From: Ceratothoa steindachneri
Lineage: Eukaryota; Arthropoda; Malacostraca; Isopoda; Cymothoidae
NCBI GenBank assembly: GCA_963969495.1
Contig: OZ018318.1
Location: forward strand, 99,269,357 to 99,333,356
Length of the DNA stretch: 64,000 nucleotides
Direction of reading: 5' to 3'
The translations under genes and the position numbers were made by a program. A model generated the notes under the pieces. The model did no database searches, was not told the origin of the DNA, and worked only from the letters and a program-made list of their open reading frames with translations. Shown here one piece after another: positions 43,550 to 55,399 of the stretch (the first letter of the stretch is position 1; every line of letters begins with the position of its first letter).

Positions 43550-43870
43550 TTTATTAATTCTTTTTTTCGCCACCCTGCCTGATCTTTCTTTAGACATTTT
43601 TATCTTCGCCTCCTACTTAGAAATATTTACATTCGGAAAATACTCAAGTCGATTTTTAAATATATTTACTGACGTGTTTTGCATTACTAGACTGGGAAGG
43701 CTATTCCACGCTTGTGTGATATTATAAATAAAGAAATCTTGAACCATGACCATGATGTAGCGTTTTTGTACTAATTTCAATCCATTTGTATGAGTGTTTT
43801 GCGTATCATCCATCTCAAACAGTAATTTATAATTTGCATATATTAGTGAATCTTTCAATGTAAGATTGAA
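43550..43870 (-). pseudogene. CR1-like non-LTR element, carboxy-terminal fragment
   Basis: The minus-strand frame (43858-43613) reads NGLKLVQKRYIMVMVQDFFIYNITQAWNSLPSLVMQNTSVNIFKNRLE in order. The core AWNSLP...SVNIFKNRL is the typical end of CR1/L2-type pol proteins. Only about 80 codons remain. Upstream RT is not visible, so it is a 5'-truncated insertion. Confidence 0.7.
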
Positions 43871-45489
43871 CTACCTCGATTACTTGTTCACGTAGTCCCT
43901 ACTTACAATGTATAATAGGAATAAGTTTAGTTGCCCTGCCTTACCTACCACTATTTCTTACAGTGCTGTCTTTCTTGAGATAAGAAGACCTAAATTTCAC
44001 TGTAAACTTGAGATGAGATCAGACGAGCGATTTGTAGAAATATTAAATTGCATTGCGCATTCAAGATGAGGTCGGTCGACCAATTTGTATATAAGTTAAA
44101 TTATAGCTTTCGACGAGATTCCTAAACTAAAAGTTACCTCCACTCTGATCCTTTCTCCCTTTTTTCTATTTCTTGGATTAGACTCGAGTGGATCTTGGAG
44201 TCTTTGCCAGATTATTTTTTATATAGTAAAAAATTATACCACTGAACTTGCTTCTTTGCAAAGGTGATCCTTAAGGTAACATGAATTTCATAAAGATAAG
44301 GCTTCTTTGGAATTTAAATCGATTTGAACGGATTATTTTCACCTTCACTTTGGTGTAAGAATCTCGTCACTGAACTGATGACCGTGAGATGTTCATTTGC
44401 TTGGATATTTATTTCTAGTTATGTGTTTTCGGAGTATCAAATTGCAACAACTCTTCTTAATAATATGTATTTACTTCGTTTCTTGCTCTTTTCCATTCTG
44501 AGAAGATGTGCAATAAATGAATGTAACAAATTTATGACTAAAAAAGGACACCTTTAAAATTTATCCTATTCTTTTGCTAGTACTAGAAAGCTTATACTTG
44601 CATCCTACCAAGTCTAAAGAAGCTGGAAACCATTCATGCTTGAGTAACTGTATTGAAATATCAACAAACATTATTTTTGCTAATTCGTTACCAATAATAC
44701 CCACACACCAATACTACTTTATGATTTTAAGTGAATCATTTCTCCCCTGTATCTTTTTCAGGGATATATTTATTTATTACAAAAATAATAACTTTTTCCT
44801 GTTTATTTTTTGCGTATAAAGAAAAATCAGTTTCATATGTGCAAATTATCTCATTATTTTTACTTTCTTCATCATTTTTGTCTCAAAATTAAGGCATCAT
44901 TATGCTCTTCTAATTCTTTAAAGTACAAATTTCTCTATTTTATTTTATTTTTTCGCTCTCCCAAGGGCATTCCTTTGGTTTATTATTATGCAGTTACAAT
45001 TGCACATTACACTTAAATTATTCCTCTTTTGAAATTTTCATATTCCGTCTTCAAACAGACATGTTAGCTAATTTCTTGTGCATTTTAATAAATTTGTCTT
45101 TGTTCCCGTTCTGCGTTAAACAATCAACGATGCATTAATTCAGCAATAATTTACTTATTTCTGAAACTTGCATCGTCTGTTGCTTTTTCTCGAACTAAAA
45201 ATTATTTTTTTCCTTTATATCTTTATTCGAAGTTTTCAATTTAATCCTTTTGATTCTTACTATGTTTTCCTCTTTTATTATATAGCTACGAGTACGAGAT
45301 GTTTAGGCTAAAGGCCTATAAGGTAAAAATGGTGCCCAGACCAAGATTTTTAACCATCTCAGTCTCTTTCGGATTATTCCTTTATTTTCGCCAATATTTC
45401 CTATTAAAATTTCCCTAATTTGCCCCATTTTAATTCCGCAATTAACGCGATACGCGGACCCATTCCAAGTCACGCTAGTTAATCCGCGT
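43871..45489. other. No gene recognised
   Basis: A/T-rich sequence. Plus-strand frames at 44324, 44574 and 44810 (68 to 81 codons) are Phe/Leu/Ile-rich and lack motifs, as expected from T-rich DNA. Nothing supports a gene. Confidence 0.4.
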
Positions 45490-46170
45490 CATGTGTGAGC
45501 CGGCTGAGATTGTAAAATATGAGGGGTATATGTCATGTGGAAAAGAGAGGAGTGCTAGTCAATGTGTTTAAATCAAGAATATTGCAGATGTGAGACAAAC
45601 ATGAGAGTGGGTAAAGATTTTGTGGTGTTTGAGTGAATAGAGTGTGATCAGGGTTTTAGAAGTAAGTAGAGTATTGCTGTGCTTTCGAGCGAGGAGTGGC
45701 ATGCTTCTATATTTGAAATGATAGTGTGAGGTCTACAATTTTGCTACTGAGGCTGGGTTTCGCAACGATGAGACTGTTATGAGAGAATTAATGAGAGAAT
45801 TGATACTAAGAAAGATATTTTCGAATTATTTAAAACTTGTAGCGAGTTGTGGGTGGAATTAGGAACGGTATTGTTTAATGTTTGTGGAAGATATGAATGG
45901 ACGAATAGGTGAGAGTAAATGATGGAATAACTGAAGTTTGTTTGCGGTACATTTGGAGATAATTAAAATGGAGAGAGGGTAGTAGAGTTCTGTTGTAAAA
46001 CAAACTTATGTGTCAAAACTTTCTTTTAGCACAAAGATGTATAATCTGTTCCTAATAAGAAAGACTATGCTTCAGGAAGTATTTTTTTTATGTGAATGCT
46101 ATAAGAAATATGAGTAATGAACTTTCCTGGTGCATGGGGGATAAGACGTGAGAAAGAAGGAATGCATGAG
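45490..46170 (+). pseudogene. Endonuclease fragment of an RTE-like non-LTR element
   Basis: Across several frames the plus strand reads GGYVMWKREEC-like sequence, then LFNVCGRYEW/GDMNGRIGE-like words (about 45880), ENGERVVEFCCKTNLCV (about 45965) and HKDV (about 46035). This order (GDMNGRxG, then NGxRxVEFCxxNxL, then HKDxHKYTW) is that of endonuclease domains of RTE-like elements. Every motif is interrupted by frameshifts or stops. Confidence 0.5.
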
Positions 46171-46429
46171 AAAATCAGAAGGGAAAGGTTGTTGAATCAG
46201 AAATAATTGGAATCGTACTCTTGCTCTATAATTAGTGTCGCCCATTTTAAATAAAATAAAAGACAAAATAAGACTTGAAAAGGAAAGTAAATTCGAGAGT
46301 AGAAATAATATAGTTCAACTTTAATGTAAACATGAATAACAAGAAAATGTGCAGATTTAGAGAAAAATAACGCTAAATTATTTACTTATCAAAATATCCG
46401 TCATTTGCTTTGATAACTGCAAAACCTAT
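46171..46429. other. No gene recognised
   Basis: A/T-rich spacer between the endonuclease fossil and the Tc1 fossil. Confidence 0.35.
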
Positions 46430-47110
46430 TGTCGGCATTCTAGTTATCAAAGAAATCAACATTCAACAAACAATCCGATAGCATCTGTTGGCTGCATTTC
46501 TCTCACTTATCTCTCTAGATGATCACACAAGAGCTCGATAGAATTGTATCAGAAGACTGTGGTGGTTAATCCAGAATTGTAACCTGTTCTTTCAGCTCTT
46601 TTTTGTCGAAATGACTATGACACAGCCTGGACGTGTTCTTAAAATCATTTTCCTGCGGCAAAGTGAAATTGACCGATAAGACGGGATAGCATGTCGCTGC
46701 AAAATTTAATGATAGCCATTTTATTCTAATTAATTTGATATTATATACAAATCCACACAGTCGTTTAACCAACAAAAGACTCACATAATATCGCCCTACC
46801 TCCGCCATGCTTCACCGTAAGCACAATGCACTGAGTAGCCATTCACTTACCACTTCTCTTCTTTACCAAAACTTTACGTTTAGAACCAAAACATTCAAGT
46901 TTGGCCTCATAGAACAAAAGAATCTGTTGCCACTCATTAATCGCCCAGTTTTGCTACTTTTTAGCCCAAGCTAAACTCTCTAGCCTATTACAATATATCA
47001 ACAGGAAATTTTTCTCATTCCAATCTAAAGCCCAATTTTTCTAAGCCTCCTTTTCACCGTTGTGATGGAGATTATTACTGCGTCGGCGCTTCCGTAAACC
47101 GGCATTTTCC
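46430..47110 (-). pseudogene. Tc1-like transposase fossil
   Basis: Reading the minus strand downward from about 47000: SLAWAKK, NWAINEWQQILLFYEAKLECFGSKRKV (Tc1 block with the first catalytic Asp lost; normally FSDESKFE), then TQCIVLTVKHGGGRAILC (about 46830; the VKHGGGSVMVWG motif). The frame 46808-46566 ends with QENDFKNTSRLCHSHF (normally QQDNDPKHTS) and QVTILD, followed by a stop and PPQSSDTI (normally PPQSPDLNPIE). Order and spacing are those of Tc1. It is heavily mutated. No terminal repeats found. Confidence 0.7.
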
Positions 47111-47579
47111 GAGAGGTGCCACTTTCTGGAACATATCCTGTCACTTTTTAAACGTTCTGGGCCGTCCTGTCCATTATCTATCTCGTATTATGCCTGTCTT
47201 TACAAAACCACTTGATAGCATTCCTCAATGTACTGACCAGTATTTTAATGTTTTTAGGTATATTTTTATGGCATTTCTTCTTTGCAAAGTTTATGATGGA
47301 TTTCTACGACCCAGGAGCAATAATAATTATAGTTGATGACTTTGAAGTTAGTTGAAGCATATAAGCTTGCATAAATTGTGCTGTGATTGCTCAAAAATGG
47401 GAAAACGTTGAAGAAATTTGGCAAATATTATTATTATTCCATCACCCGTTTAAGACATTAACGATAGAATCAAATGTAGATATAAATTTTAGCAATTATT
47501 TTTTTATGGATTAAATTTACAAATCACGTTGTACGAAAACATTAAATATTTTACGGAATATAAAATATTTATAATGAAT
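47111..47579. other. No gene recognised
   Basis: A/T-rich sequence, possibly the 5' part of the Tc1 element. No motif. Confidence 0.35.
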
Positions 47580-47965
47580 CAAATGTTAAGAATTTTATGC
47601 GAGTGTAATCCTAGTTTTATTGAAAAATTGGTAGGGTGCCAGGATTTATGGCAGGTAGAGCATGTGAAGTTGCTTAAGAGTAAAAGAAGGAAAATAAGTG
47701 TAAACATGGGGATATAACATATGTTGCACAAATTTAAGGAAGTGGTAAGAAATAGAGCAAGGATAAAAGGTGACAGAAGTAAGTGGTAAAGTTTTGTAAT
47801 GTCGCCTTGACTGTCTCATATCCATATGGATAGAGTAATGAGAGAAGAAAAGATTTGAGTGCTTGGTAGAAGTGTGAGATTTGTTTGGAATGGTAAGAGG
47901 TTGATTCTAACTATGTTGGTATATTATGATGACCTGTCCTTAGGGTTGAGAGTTCGAGAAATATG
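47580..47965 (+). pseudogene. RTE-like reverse transcriptase fragment
   Basis: The sequence reads KSKRRKISVNMG (47670-47710; normally KRRKLKVNVxKSKVM). After a break comes IHMDRVMREEKI...LGRSVRFVWNGKRLILTMLVYYDDLSL (47820-47945), matching MDxVMREV...LLYADDTAL with the catalytic box changed to YYDD. The two blocks are in reversed order relative to a normal RT, so either two fragments or a rearranged one is present. It may belong with the endonuclease fragment at 45490. Confidence 0.5.
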
Positions 47966-49045
47966 TAAATAATGATAAGGCCTTTGAGATAGTATTTTTA
48001 AGAAGAGAGCTAAAATTGAATGTAGAAAACACTATGGTAATGGTATTTTTGGTTTAGGATTTTGGGCAATGTGATATTCGAGTTGTCGTAGAATGACCCT
48101 GACATATATGTCACTTCTACCCAATAGGCGTGGTCGTTCAAGCTCAACGCGTGACCTTGATTCTACTCTGGTCACGAAAGAGATGGAGGATAGAAGTGAG
48201 GGGGACGGAGGACGAGTGCGCAGAATTTTAACTTCCAAAGTTGGAGTGCAGTTCGCCTATATTAACTAATGAAGGCTCCGGCTATAAGGCATATGAAAAA
48301 GTAAGTACAAAAATAAACTTTAATATATACACGGTTATACACAATAAATCGATTAAATGAAATAATGGCAATATATACTCTATGTATCCAAGAACCAAAC
48401 GTATCAGCGCTACACAGTGCGAGCTCTACGGGTAAGGAGGGGGGCACGAGAGGCGATACGAGCTTCTGTACAAACACACAGAGAGAAGACAGGCTAGGAT
48501 AGCTACAGATGATTCGTCTCAGCCTGGCTTGCGTTCGAGGCTTTAAGAGATGAAACGGGGGATCGGATGGTTATTCAAGGGGCTTTAACCACGGGAAGTT
48601 TAAACTCTAGTATTAACACTAAGTGAAGGGAGTATTCGTGCCAAACGAGATGTACCGAAACCAAGGATGAGCCAATTGACTGGGGCTCAGATCTTTTGGT
48701 ATAATTCTAGCCTTTCGCTTTCCGAGAATGACGTGTTTCGTTTTAAAAGTCAGGCCTATACTATTGATGCCCTATTGGGATCAACAATATATATCGCGAG
48801 CAGCCAGATCCGTTACTACCTCCTCCTTGTAATCTCTCTACGAACCAACACGGCGCTTGAGGGATAGGAGGCACTCCCGTGGGCATTCTTGATAAGAACC
48901 TGGGAGATGACATAAGCGCTCGTTTGAGATTCCAATCCCTCGCTTATCGCGGAAAGCAGTTCGATATCCTGACTGTTCTCATGGCCATCGCTCACGTGGA
49001 CTGACCTCTAGCCTGACCTTGTGGTTTCGACGGGCCGCCAGGGGC
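47966..49045. other. No gene recognised
   Basis: Frames at 48032-48238, 48262-48477 (minus) and 48667-48867 (plus) have no motif. A polypurine stretch lies at 48180-48215. Bases 48880-49020 are GC-richer and could be debris of a retroelement. Confidence 0.4.
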
Positions 49046-49059
49046 ATCTATTCTCGCTT

Positions 49060-49290
49060 AGAGTCCTTAGTCTTAACCGTGAACACGTGGACAGTTTTAA
49101 GTATTTATGTTGCATGGTGAAACATAATGGTACAGTTGAAGCTAATTGCGACTGTAACATTTTAAATAATAGGAAATTCTCTGTGGCAACCAGACCATTA
49201 TCGAAAAATATGGGCTTCAGTCTAAAGTGCACGAAGATCCTACATACATATGAGTATGCGGCTGTCAACGGTGGTTTATCAGAGTGAGAT
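49060..49290 (+). pseudogene. RTE-like carboxy-terminal RT fragment
   Basis: The frame reads EHVDSFKYLCCMVKHNGTVEANCD, then ATRPLSKNMGFSLKCTKILHTYEYAAVNGGL. VDSFKYLG...NG and the later TKxxIxxTYVxxxLxYG pattern are typical just after the RT palm in RTE/CR1-type pol proteins. It is short and isolated, and directly precedes the CR1-like fossil. Confidence 0.5.
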
Positions 49291-49645
49291 ATCGTTAAGA
49301 GGTATTTAAGAAGGGTATTTCTAAAGCATCTAGAAAGAGGTAGTTTAATAAATGATGCTCAGCAAGGATTTAGAAGTGGTAGATTATGTTTAAAAAACTT
49401 ACTGGAATTTATGTATTATGTGAATGAAATTAGAAAAAGGTGAGAATTTTTCATTTTGATGATACAAAATTGGCAGCTGCAGTTAAAGAAGTTGAGAGTA
49501 ACTTTTTAAAGAGCATAGTGGGCGCAAAAGTGCCTGATTAATTTTAAACTTATAAAAAGCAAAGTTATTAACATGAGAACAGATAATGGAGATTTTAGCT
49601 ATGGAATGGACGAAGTAGAGGATTATAAGGACTCAGGAGTTATAG

Positions 49646-50090
49646 CATAGGTTGGCGTTATCGCGATAAGGATATTGGGTTATCGGTTATCCAATATTTT
49701 TTCCGCGTTATCGATTCATCGGTCTAGCCGATACTTTTGGTTCCAAACTAGCGATAATCGATAATTTCAGTTTTTGGTTCTAGTTTAGCACAGGGGCGAG
49801 CCACGCGTGCCTTGGAGGCAGAAATAGGTAGGTCCGAGCTGGGAGAAGGATCCTCAAAACCTATGAGGAGATGAAGGAGAGCCTCACCAGGTAAGAAACT
49901 AAGAAACAGTATTCAAATATTCTTACTATTGTATTATAAAATAACGCTATATATAGTCAATAATCAATATTGTATTATAATTTTAGATTTATCGATTTAT
50001 CGGTTATCACCTTATTGGGTGATAAATTTATCGCCAGTTATCGATTATCGGTTATCATGATACATTTTTTCGTTATCGCGCCCACCTATG
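49646..50090. mobile_element. 445-bp hAT-like MITE with TTATCG-rich ends
   Basis: Ends CATAGGTTGGCG (49646) and, on the minus strand, CATAGGTGGGCGCGATAACG (from 50090). Flanks AGTTATAG (49638-49645) and AGTAATAG (50091-50098) are an 8-bp duplication with one mismatch. It carries about ten TTATCG/CGATAA words, concentrated near both ends. It splits the CR1-like codons GVI|VDMS. There is no coding capacity. The ends closely match those of the 2-kb element at 24208-26168. Confidence 0.85.
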
Positions 50091-50631
50091 AGTAATAGTA
50101 GATATGTCACTGAGGTTTTCCAAGCAGGGTATTCAGGCAGAAAATAGAGCAAATAGTGTGTTGGGCTTCATTAAGAGGAATATTAGTTACAAAAATAAGG
50201 TTATGCTTAAATTATATAACTCATATATCAGACTACATTTAGAGTACTCTATACAGGCATGGTTCCCACAGTTTAAACATAATATCAACCTGTTCGATTC
50301 AGCGCAAAGGAAGTCAACAAAGTTGACTCCTTCCCTGAAACACCTTGAATATGCTGAAATGTTGAGGGTGATAAATATGTTCACATTTGAAGGAAGGTGC
50401 GTGAGAGGAGATAAGATTGAGCTTTTTAAAATTTGTTCTGGGATGGATAAGTTGAATTTTAGCAAGTTCTTAAAATTTTATGGTAATATTTAGACTAGTG
50501 AAAAATTTAAAAGAGTGTAGGTTGCATGTCAGAAAGTATTTTTCACTAACAGAGTAATAGATTACTGGAATGGTTTACCACAGGTGTTAATAGGCATTTC
50601 AAATTTAAATGTTTTCAAGCGTAGGATAGAT

Positions 50632-53600
50632 TAATGGTTCCCGACCAATTTTGGCTTATGGCCCCCTTAGGAACCTTATTTTTTCCTGTGGCCCATAATC
50701 ATTATTTTCAGTAGGTGATATGCAGTTTAACTCTACTTTAAACGATAAAAGATATTAAAACAGCTATTTGTATTCAGGTACAATTATATTTGTCACATAT
50801 ATAGGACTATAAACATAGCAAATATTAAACAGTGGTTAACCAAAATGTAATACTCTTTTAAAATAAATAATTAGTCTTACAAAAAATAAAATCCTTTAGT
50901 AAAATTGAAATAAATATATCATCAACTCTTTATTCATTCAATGCGATCCTTGTGCTTCATGCAGTTTCACAAGTTTTTCAATATCAGGGTCTATAGTTGT
51001 TAGAGACAGACGAAGATCACCTCTTCTTACTATTTCTAAGTGACTGCGAGCTTTTGAAAGGAGGTGTGACACTTTACTAAAACCTGATTCAACCAGATAA
51101 GAAGAAGGAAAAGCAATACAATATAATTTTACTTCGTTCCAAAGCAAAGGGTATTTCATAGAAATTTCATGACTTGTCCATAAGTTCCTGACACCATGCT
51201 TAAATCTAGCCAGAGAAGTTTCATCACTCTGTAACTCAATGAAGCTTTCTTGTAATCTGATATCAACATCAGCTGCATTAATTTCAAATGGGTCTACCAC
51301 CAAACCTGGAATGTCCAGTTGTAGAAGATCTCTGAACCTAACTTCAATATCACTATGTAATTTCTCCAAATGTTCAATGTATACTAAAATATCTTCTTTC
51401 AGCTCACTCTCAATAGTGAGGATGGTTGGAAACTATCAACTCTTTTTGCCCCATATTTGTCTTGAACAGCTTAATTTTCCCCATAAATGAACAAATAGAC
51501 TGTTTGCAAGTTAAAATATTTGCATTTTTACTTTGTAGCTGTTTGTTCAAGATATTTAGCTTTTTAAATTAATCTGTAAGGTAGAATATGTCCCATTTGG
51601 TAGCAATGATTCTTACTCCGAGCTGCTTACCATCCAGAAAAAAACACAACACTATCCCAAAGTGCAATGAAGCGATTCAGACAATTGCCCTTAGAAAGCC
51701 ATCGCACCTCTGTATGCAAAAGTAGGCACTTAAACCCTTCTGTATTGGTAGCACAAAGTTGTCGGAAAAGACGCTCTTGAAGTGGATTTGACTTGATAAG
51801 CTTGACTGTCTTAATTACACTATCAAGTGAATCTTTCAGACGTCCTCCTAGGTTTTTCGCAATCAGATGTTGACGGTGGACAACACAGTGTACGCAAAAA
51901 CTTTAGGTACAACCTCTTTTAAATGTGCAATAAATCCCCTATATCTACCTACCATACCAAGTGGAATATCATTTTCTTTGAAATAAGTCACTACTTCTTT
52001 GAAAAAAATTTCACCTCTAGTATCTGTCACAAGGCTGCGGGAAAAAAGCATTTCTTCTCTCAGTTGATCTTTATCCAAAAACCTAACATACGCCATGAGA
52101 AAGGCTTCGTTATCAGGTAATAACGTTTCATCAATTTGTAATGTAAAGGTCTTTACTTGTAAATGTTTAACAAGTTTTTCCTCTACATCATTTGCCATTT
52201 CGTCAATACGTCTTGATACTGTATTGTTGCTCGGCGGAATGACTTCAGTGACTTTTGGGGGATTTTGTAGCATGACAGTTGAAATAACCACAGATACTGA
52301 GGGCAAAATCAATTCTTCGCCAATAGTATGAGGTTTTCCCGATTTCGCTATTAGCTTGAAAATCTCATAAGATGCAATTAAACCTTTGTCTAGTTTTGCC
52401 GCTGTTTTGCTAAATATATCTTTAATAGTGCTCCTTGCTTAGAAATCATTCCGCATCTTTTTAAAGTGATCTAATGTTTTGTCCTTTTGGTCCTTGTGCT
52501 TATTCTCCAAATGTATTTTAAGCTTACTTGGTCGCATACTATCATTAGAAAGTGTAGCCATACATAAAAGACACAATGGCTGTGTTATATTGTCTGATGA
52601 ATGTATAAAACCATAAATTAAATATTCACTGGATTATTGTCGACATTTTTCTTCGTCACAGTAGCCATGGGTAATCTGTGCAAAAGAAATTTAATATATT
52701 AATGATATATATATTACATTTTAGAGGAAGCTCACCGCAACAGAATGAAAGGCGCTTATCTCAGCGGCGAAAAAGGAAGAGTATTTCTGAGAAAAGACCT
52801 AGAAATAACCTCCATTCTCTGTGCAGAGCACCGAGTCTGTGCCCAACACCAACTCTTATTACAGTCGGCCACGAAAATTTCAGACATGTCCAATAAATAG
52901 AAACGCTCATAAAAATAGCTGCATTGAAAATTTTGTTTTCCCTTTTAGTGCTAAATACTTGCTCGTGATGGTAAATATTTGACACCAAAAAAAGAACCGC
53001 AAAACAATGCAACTATTTTATGAGCTTTTCTATTAATTGGACATGTCCGAAAATTTCGTTGTTGATTGTACATCCTGGTACTCTGTACCTGTACCTAAAT
53101 GCAAAACAGCAGAAATGTACTCCCTCAGGGAGATAGATATGCATTATTTTTAGCAATATATTATATATACATATATATTACTCAAATTAATGCAGATACA
53201 AAACGATAAGTACAATCATCAGAATTTAAGATTAAATGCTAATCTCGTAAGTAAGCCATAAGTGAAACCGTAGTGAAAAAAATATGATTTGGTGTAGGCC
53301 GAGCAATGGCACACTTTACTTACAAACAAAAAATGCTCAGTTATTTACTTATAAAAATCTTATATTATTGTTCTTGTGGCAATCTATTATGATTTTAAAA
53401 ACCAGTAAAATTACTACAACTTTGCAGTATTAGGGTAATCAAATAAAAGCTACTTACATACTATAACGCCGAACCACTTGATAAACAGACTGTAAGGATT
53501 TAAAGTTCCACCTGAAGTATTTTCATCAAGCCAACAACGATGCCAGGTGCATAATGATCAAGCGCACAATGGAGTGCGCCGCAGAATAAGCTTGTAAGAT

Positions 53601-53856
53601 GCAAAATATTTGTTTACAGATTAATGTAAATCCTATTATGCTAATAAAATATTTAAAAAAGGGAAAATATATGTATTAATATTTTTAAAATGTAATTCAA
53701 CTGCATAAATTAAAATTAGGTACTGCCCTAACTATAATTCAGGTTTCAATAGGTTGAGTAGTGTGGCCCCCTATATGGATCTGTGGCCCCTCTAAAGCTT
53801 AAAATTTTCCTGTGGCCGCCTTCAGATGTGCCATGGCTCCCGGTTGGGAAACCCTG
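50632..53856 (-). mobile_element. hAT element of ZBED5/FAM200 (Buster-like) type, complete ends
   Basis: Ends TAATGGTTCCCGACC (50632) and, on the minus strand, CAGGGTTTCCCAACCGGGAG (from 53856). The target duplications are GGATAGAT (50624-50631) and GGTTAGAT (53857-53864), one mismatch. The 3225-bp element sits inside the CR1-like RRLDD codons. Its transposase runs on the minus strand. GTGGCCC-rich subterminal repeats occur at both ends (50670-50700; 53760-53830). Confidence 0.88.
50938..52668 (-). pseudogene. ZBED5/FAM200-like hAT transposase, broken
   Basis: From an ATG at 52668 (MATVTKK), with an early frameshift, the minus strand reads a BED finger (CLLCMATLSNDSMRPSKLKIHLENKH). Next come the block ASYEIFKLIAKSGKPHTIGEELILPS (about 52390-52310) and NNTVSRRIDEMANDVEEKLVKHLQ. 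The catalytic core reads TFTLQIDETLLPDNEAFLMAYVRF, with the first Asp in QIDE. LLLHTEVRWLSKGNCLNRF-like sequence lies at about 51710-51650. The carboxy-terminal dimerisation region (51369-50938) has FPSSYLVESGFSKVSHLLSKARSHLEIVRRGDLRLSLT. The gene is nearly full length; stops near 52440, 51900 and 51560 and several frameshifts inactivate it. A domesticated gene of this family would be expected to be intact, so this is a dead transposon. Confidence 0.85.
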
Positions 53857-53891
53857 GGTTAGATGATAAAATGGAAATGGTAGGTTGTCAT

Positions 53892-53896
<5 letters not shown>

Positions 53897-53973
<77 letters not shown>
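53897..53973. repeat. (TA)n microsatellite, left part, split by solo LTR
   Basis: About 38 TA units immediately before the solo LTR. The partner tract at 55312-55379 is the other half of the same original microsatellite. Confidence 0.95.
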
Positions 53974-53976
<3 letters not shown>

Positions 53977-55307
53977 AATAGAACGGTCTGAGGCCGCTTA
54001 AATTCAGCCGCTATCACATGTTAGAAACACATGCTACCCACGTGCATCTGCGAGACGGAAGCAGAGCGCGTTATCGCCCACCATAGCAAATGTTTAATCA
54101 AGGAGGTTCACTCCCCCGTTTCGCCTCCATACGTCAATTTTGCCAGATTGAGTTAGGCTTATGGGCAGATAAGATATTTTCTCAGGCATCAGTGGGACAT
54201 TCCCCCAAAGCCTCCCACTCAATTGTCCCCTACGCCAAGGGGATGGCTTCGACTATTTATATCATGGTTTTTCCTGATTGAAGCAGATCAGATCCCGATT
54301 ATCTTCGCGAGGCATCACGCCGATCCGGTCTCCCTTGTGCACCTAGCTCCTCTCTACCTTGAGAACCACCTTATTGTCCCGAAGAGGACAATATCTCTTG
54401 AGTGCCAAGGTTCGTGCCTTCGAGACGCCAAGTCAACAAGGCCCCCCTGTTGTTCAAAAAGAGAACAACATTAGAACAGCCATTGTTCTTTTAGCCCGTT
54501 GACAAGAAACGGTTCTCACCCTCCCTCCTGTTGTTCAAAAAGAGAACAACGTTAGAACAGCCATTTTTCTTTCAAGCCCGTTCGCCAAGAAACGGTTCTC
54601 GTTCCCAAGACATCACGTCCGGATAATTTAATTCCCCCCTTTTTAAAGTTCTTCAAGAGAACGCTTGGTTTCAACAATAACCTCCATTATTCATCTAGAA
54701 CATCTCCGATTTGCTGTCACAAAGATCGCTCGTACTTCCGAGCCCCACTTTGCTCTCATTCTTCGAAGACAGTCCTTCCCCTTCGTTAAGGACAACCCCC
54801 CGAAGAACCTTTCTGCTGGAAATCGCCAGTGGACTGAAGATTCCTTTGCATCGTCTTCATCTGCACAACAACTTTGTAATTACGTAAGCTGAGCATTCCC
54901 TTTAATCATTTAACCTTTTGTCAACGCAACCCTGTGCTTTAAATGGTTTAGCGAACCATTCCCCCCCTTTAATTTTAATTTGTTTACATTTTTAAATCTC
55001 TCCAAATCTTAATCCTCTAATTAGTCAGATATTCCCACGACCCTTTTCATTCTCCGTTTATGTAAACATTTTTTTGTGTGTTGTTGATAGTTTAATTAAT
55101 AAAACTTTATTTTATTAATGGTAGCCATATTATTTATCCTTGTGCTCCGTTCCATTTCTTAAGCATATTGAAGATAAATAAGCCTCTCCAGGCTCCACCC
55201 CTCTTTTGGACTAACCTCGGTCAATCAGATTACCACGCACTCGAAATATTAGAATAATTCCCTCAACGAATAGTTATATATGGTATATCGTCGAGAGCAT
55301 ATTCTAC

Positions 55308-55311
<4 letters not shown>
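53974..55311. mobile_element. Solo LTR (family A, copy 2) inserted in (TA)n
   Basis: The 1338-bp block starts TGTAATAGAACGG and ends TTCTACGACA, and matches 15812-17281 along its length. Flanks are TATAT on both sides, compatible with a 5-bp duplication but uninformative within (TA)n. Differences from copy 1: only two minisatellite units instead of six, and about 180 bp near 54640-54820 that copy 1 lacks. It contains the AATAAAACTTTATTTTATTAATGG block near 55100. There is no internal coding sequence. Confidence 0.85.
54449..54610. repeat. One dimer of the 80-bp hairpin-rich minisatellite
   Basis: Two units in the same order as the odd/even pair in copy 1: the first has AACATT and GACAAG variants, the second GTTCGCCAAG. 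Each again holds the TTGTTC/GAACAA and CCGTT/AACGG inverted repeats. Confidence 0.85.

Positions 55312-55379
<68 letters not shown>
55312..55379. repeat. (TA)n microsatellite, right part
   Basis: About 34 TA units; continues 53897-53973 on the other side of the solo LTR. Confidence 0.95.
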
Positions 55380-55383
<4 letters not shown>

Positions 55384-55399
55384 ATATCGCGTATTGTAG

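Larger units (their letters stand above)
49300..53895 (+). pseudogene. CR1-like pol, interrupted by a MITE and a hAT element
   Basis: In order: RYLRRVFLKHLERGSLINDAQQGFRSGRLCLKNLLEF (49308-49420; RT fingers), an internal deletion, HFDDTKLAAAVKEVES (49455-49500; the FADDTKL box with Ala changed), VINMRTDNGDF and EVEDYKDSGVI (to 49645). Then the MITE, then MSLRFSKQGIQAENRANSVLGFIKRN, LKLYNSYIRLHLEYSIQAWFP and KLTPSLKHLEYAEMLR (50104-50493). The 3' part reads VFFTNRVIDYWNGLPQ and LNVFKRRID (50580-50631), then the hAT element, then RLDDKMEMVGCHDFI at 53857-53895. The reading frame is consistent across both insertion sites. The palm deletion and stops inactivate it. Confidence 0.82.

Noticed and set aside
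44324..45016. Three plus-strand frames of 68-81 codons rich in Phe, Leu and Ile
   Set aside because: Expected from T-rich DNA; no start context, motif or homologous copy.
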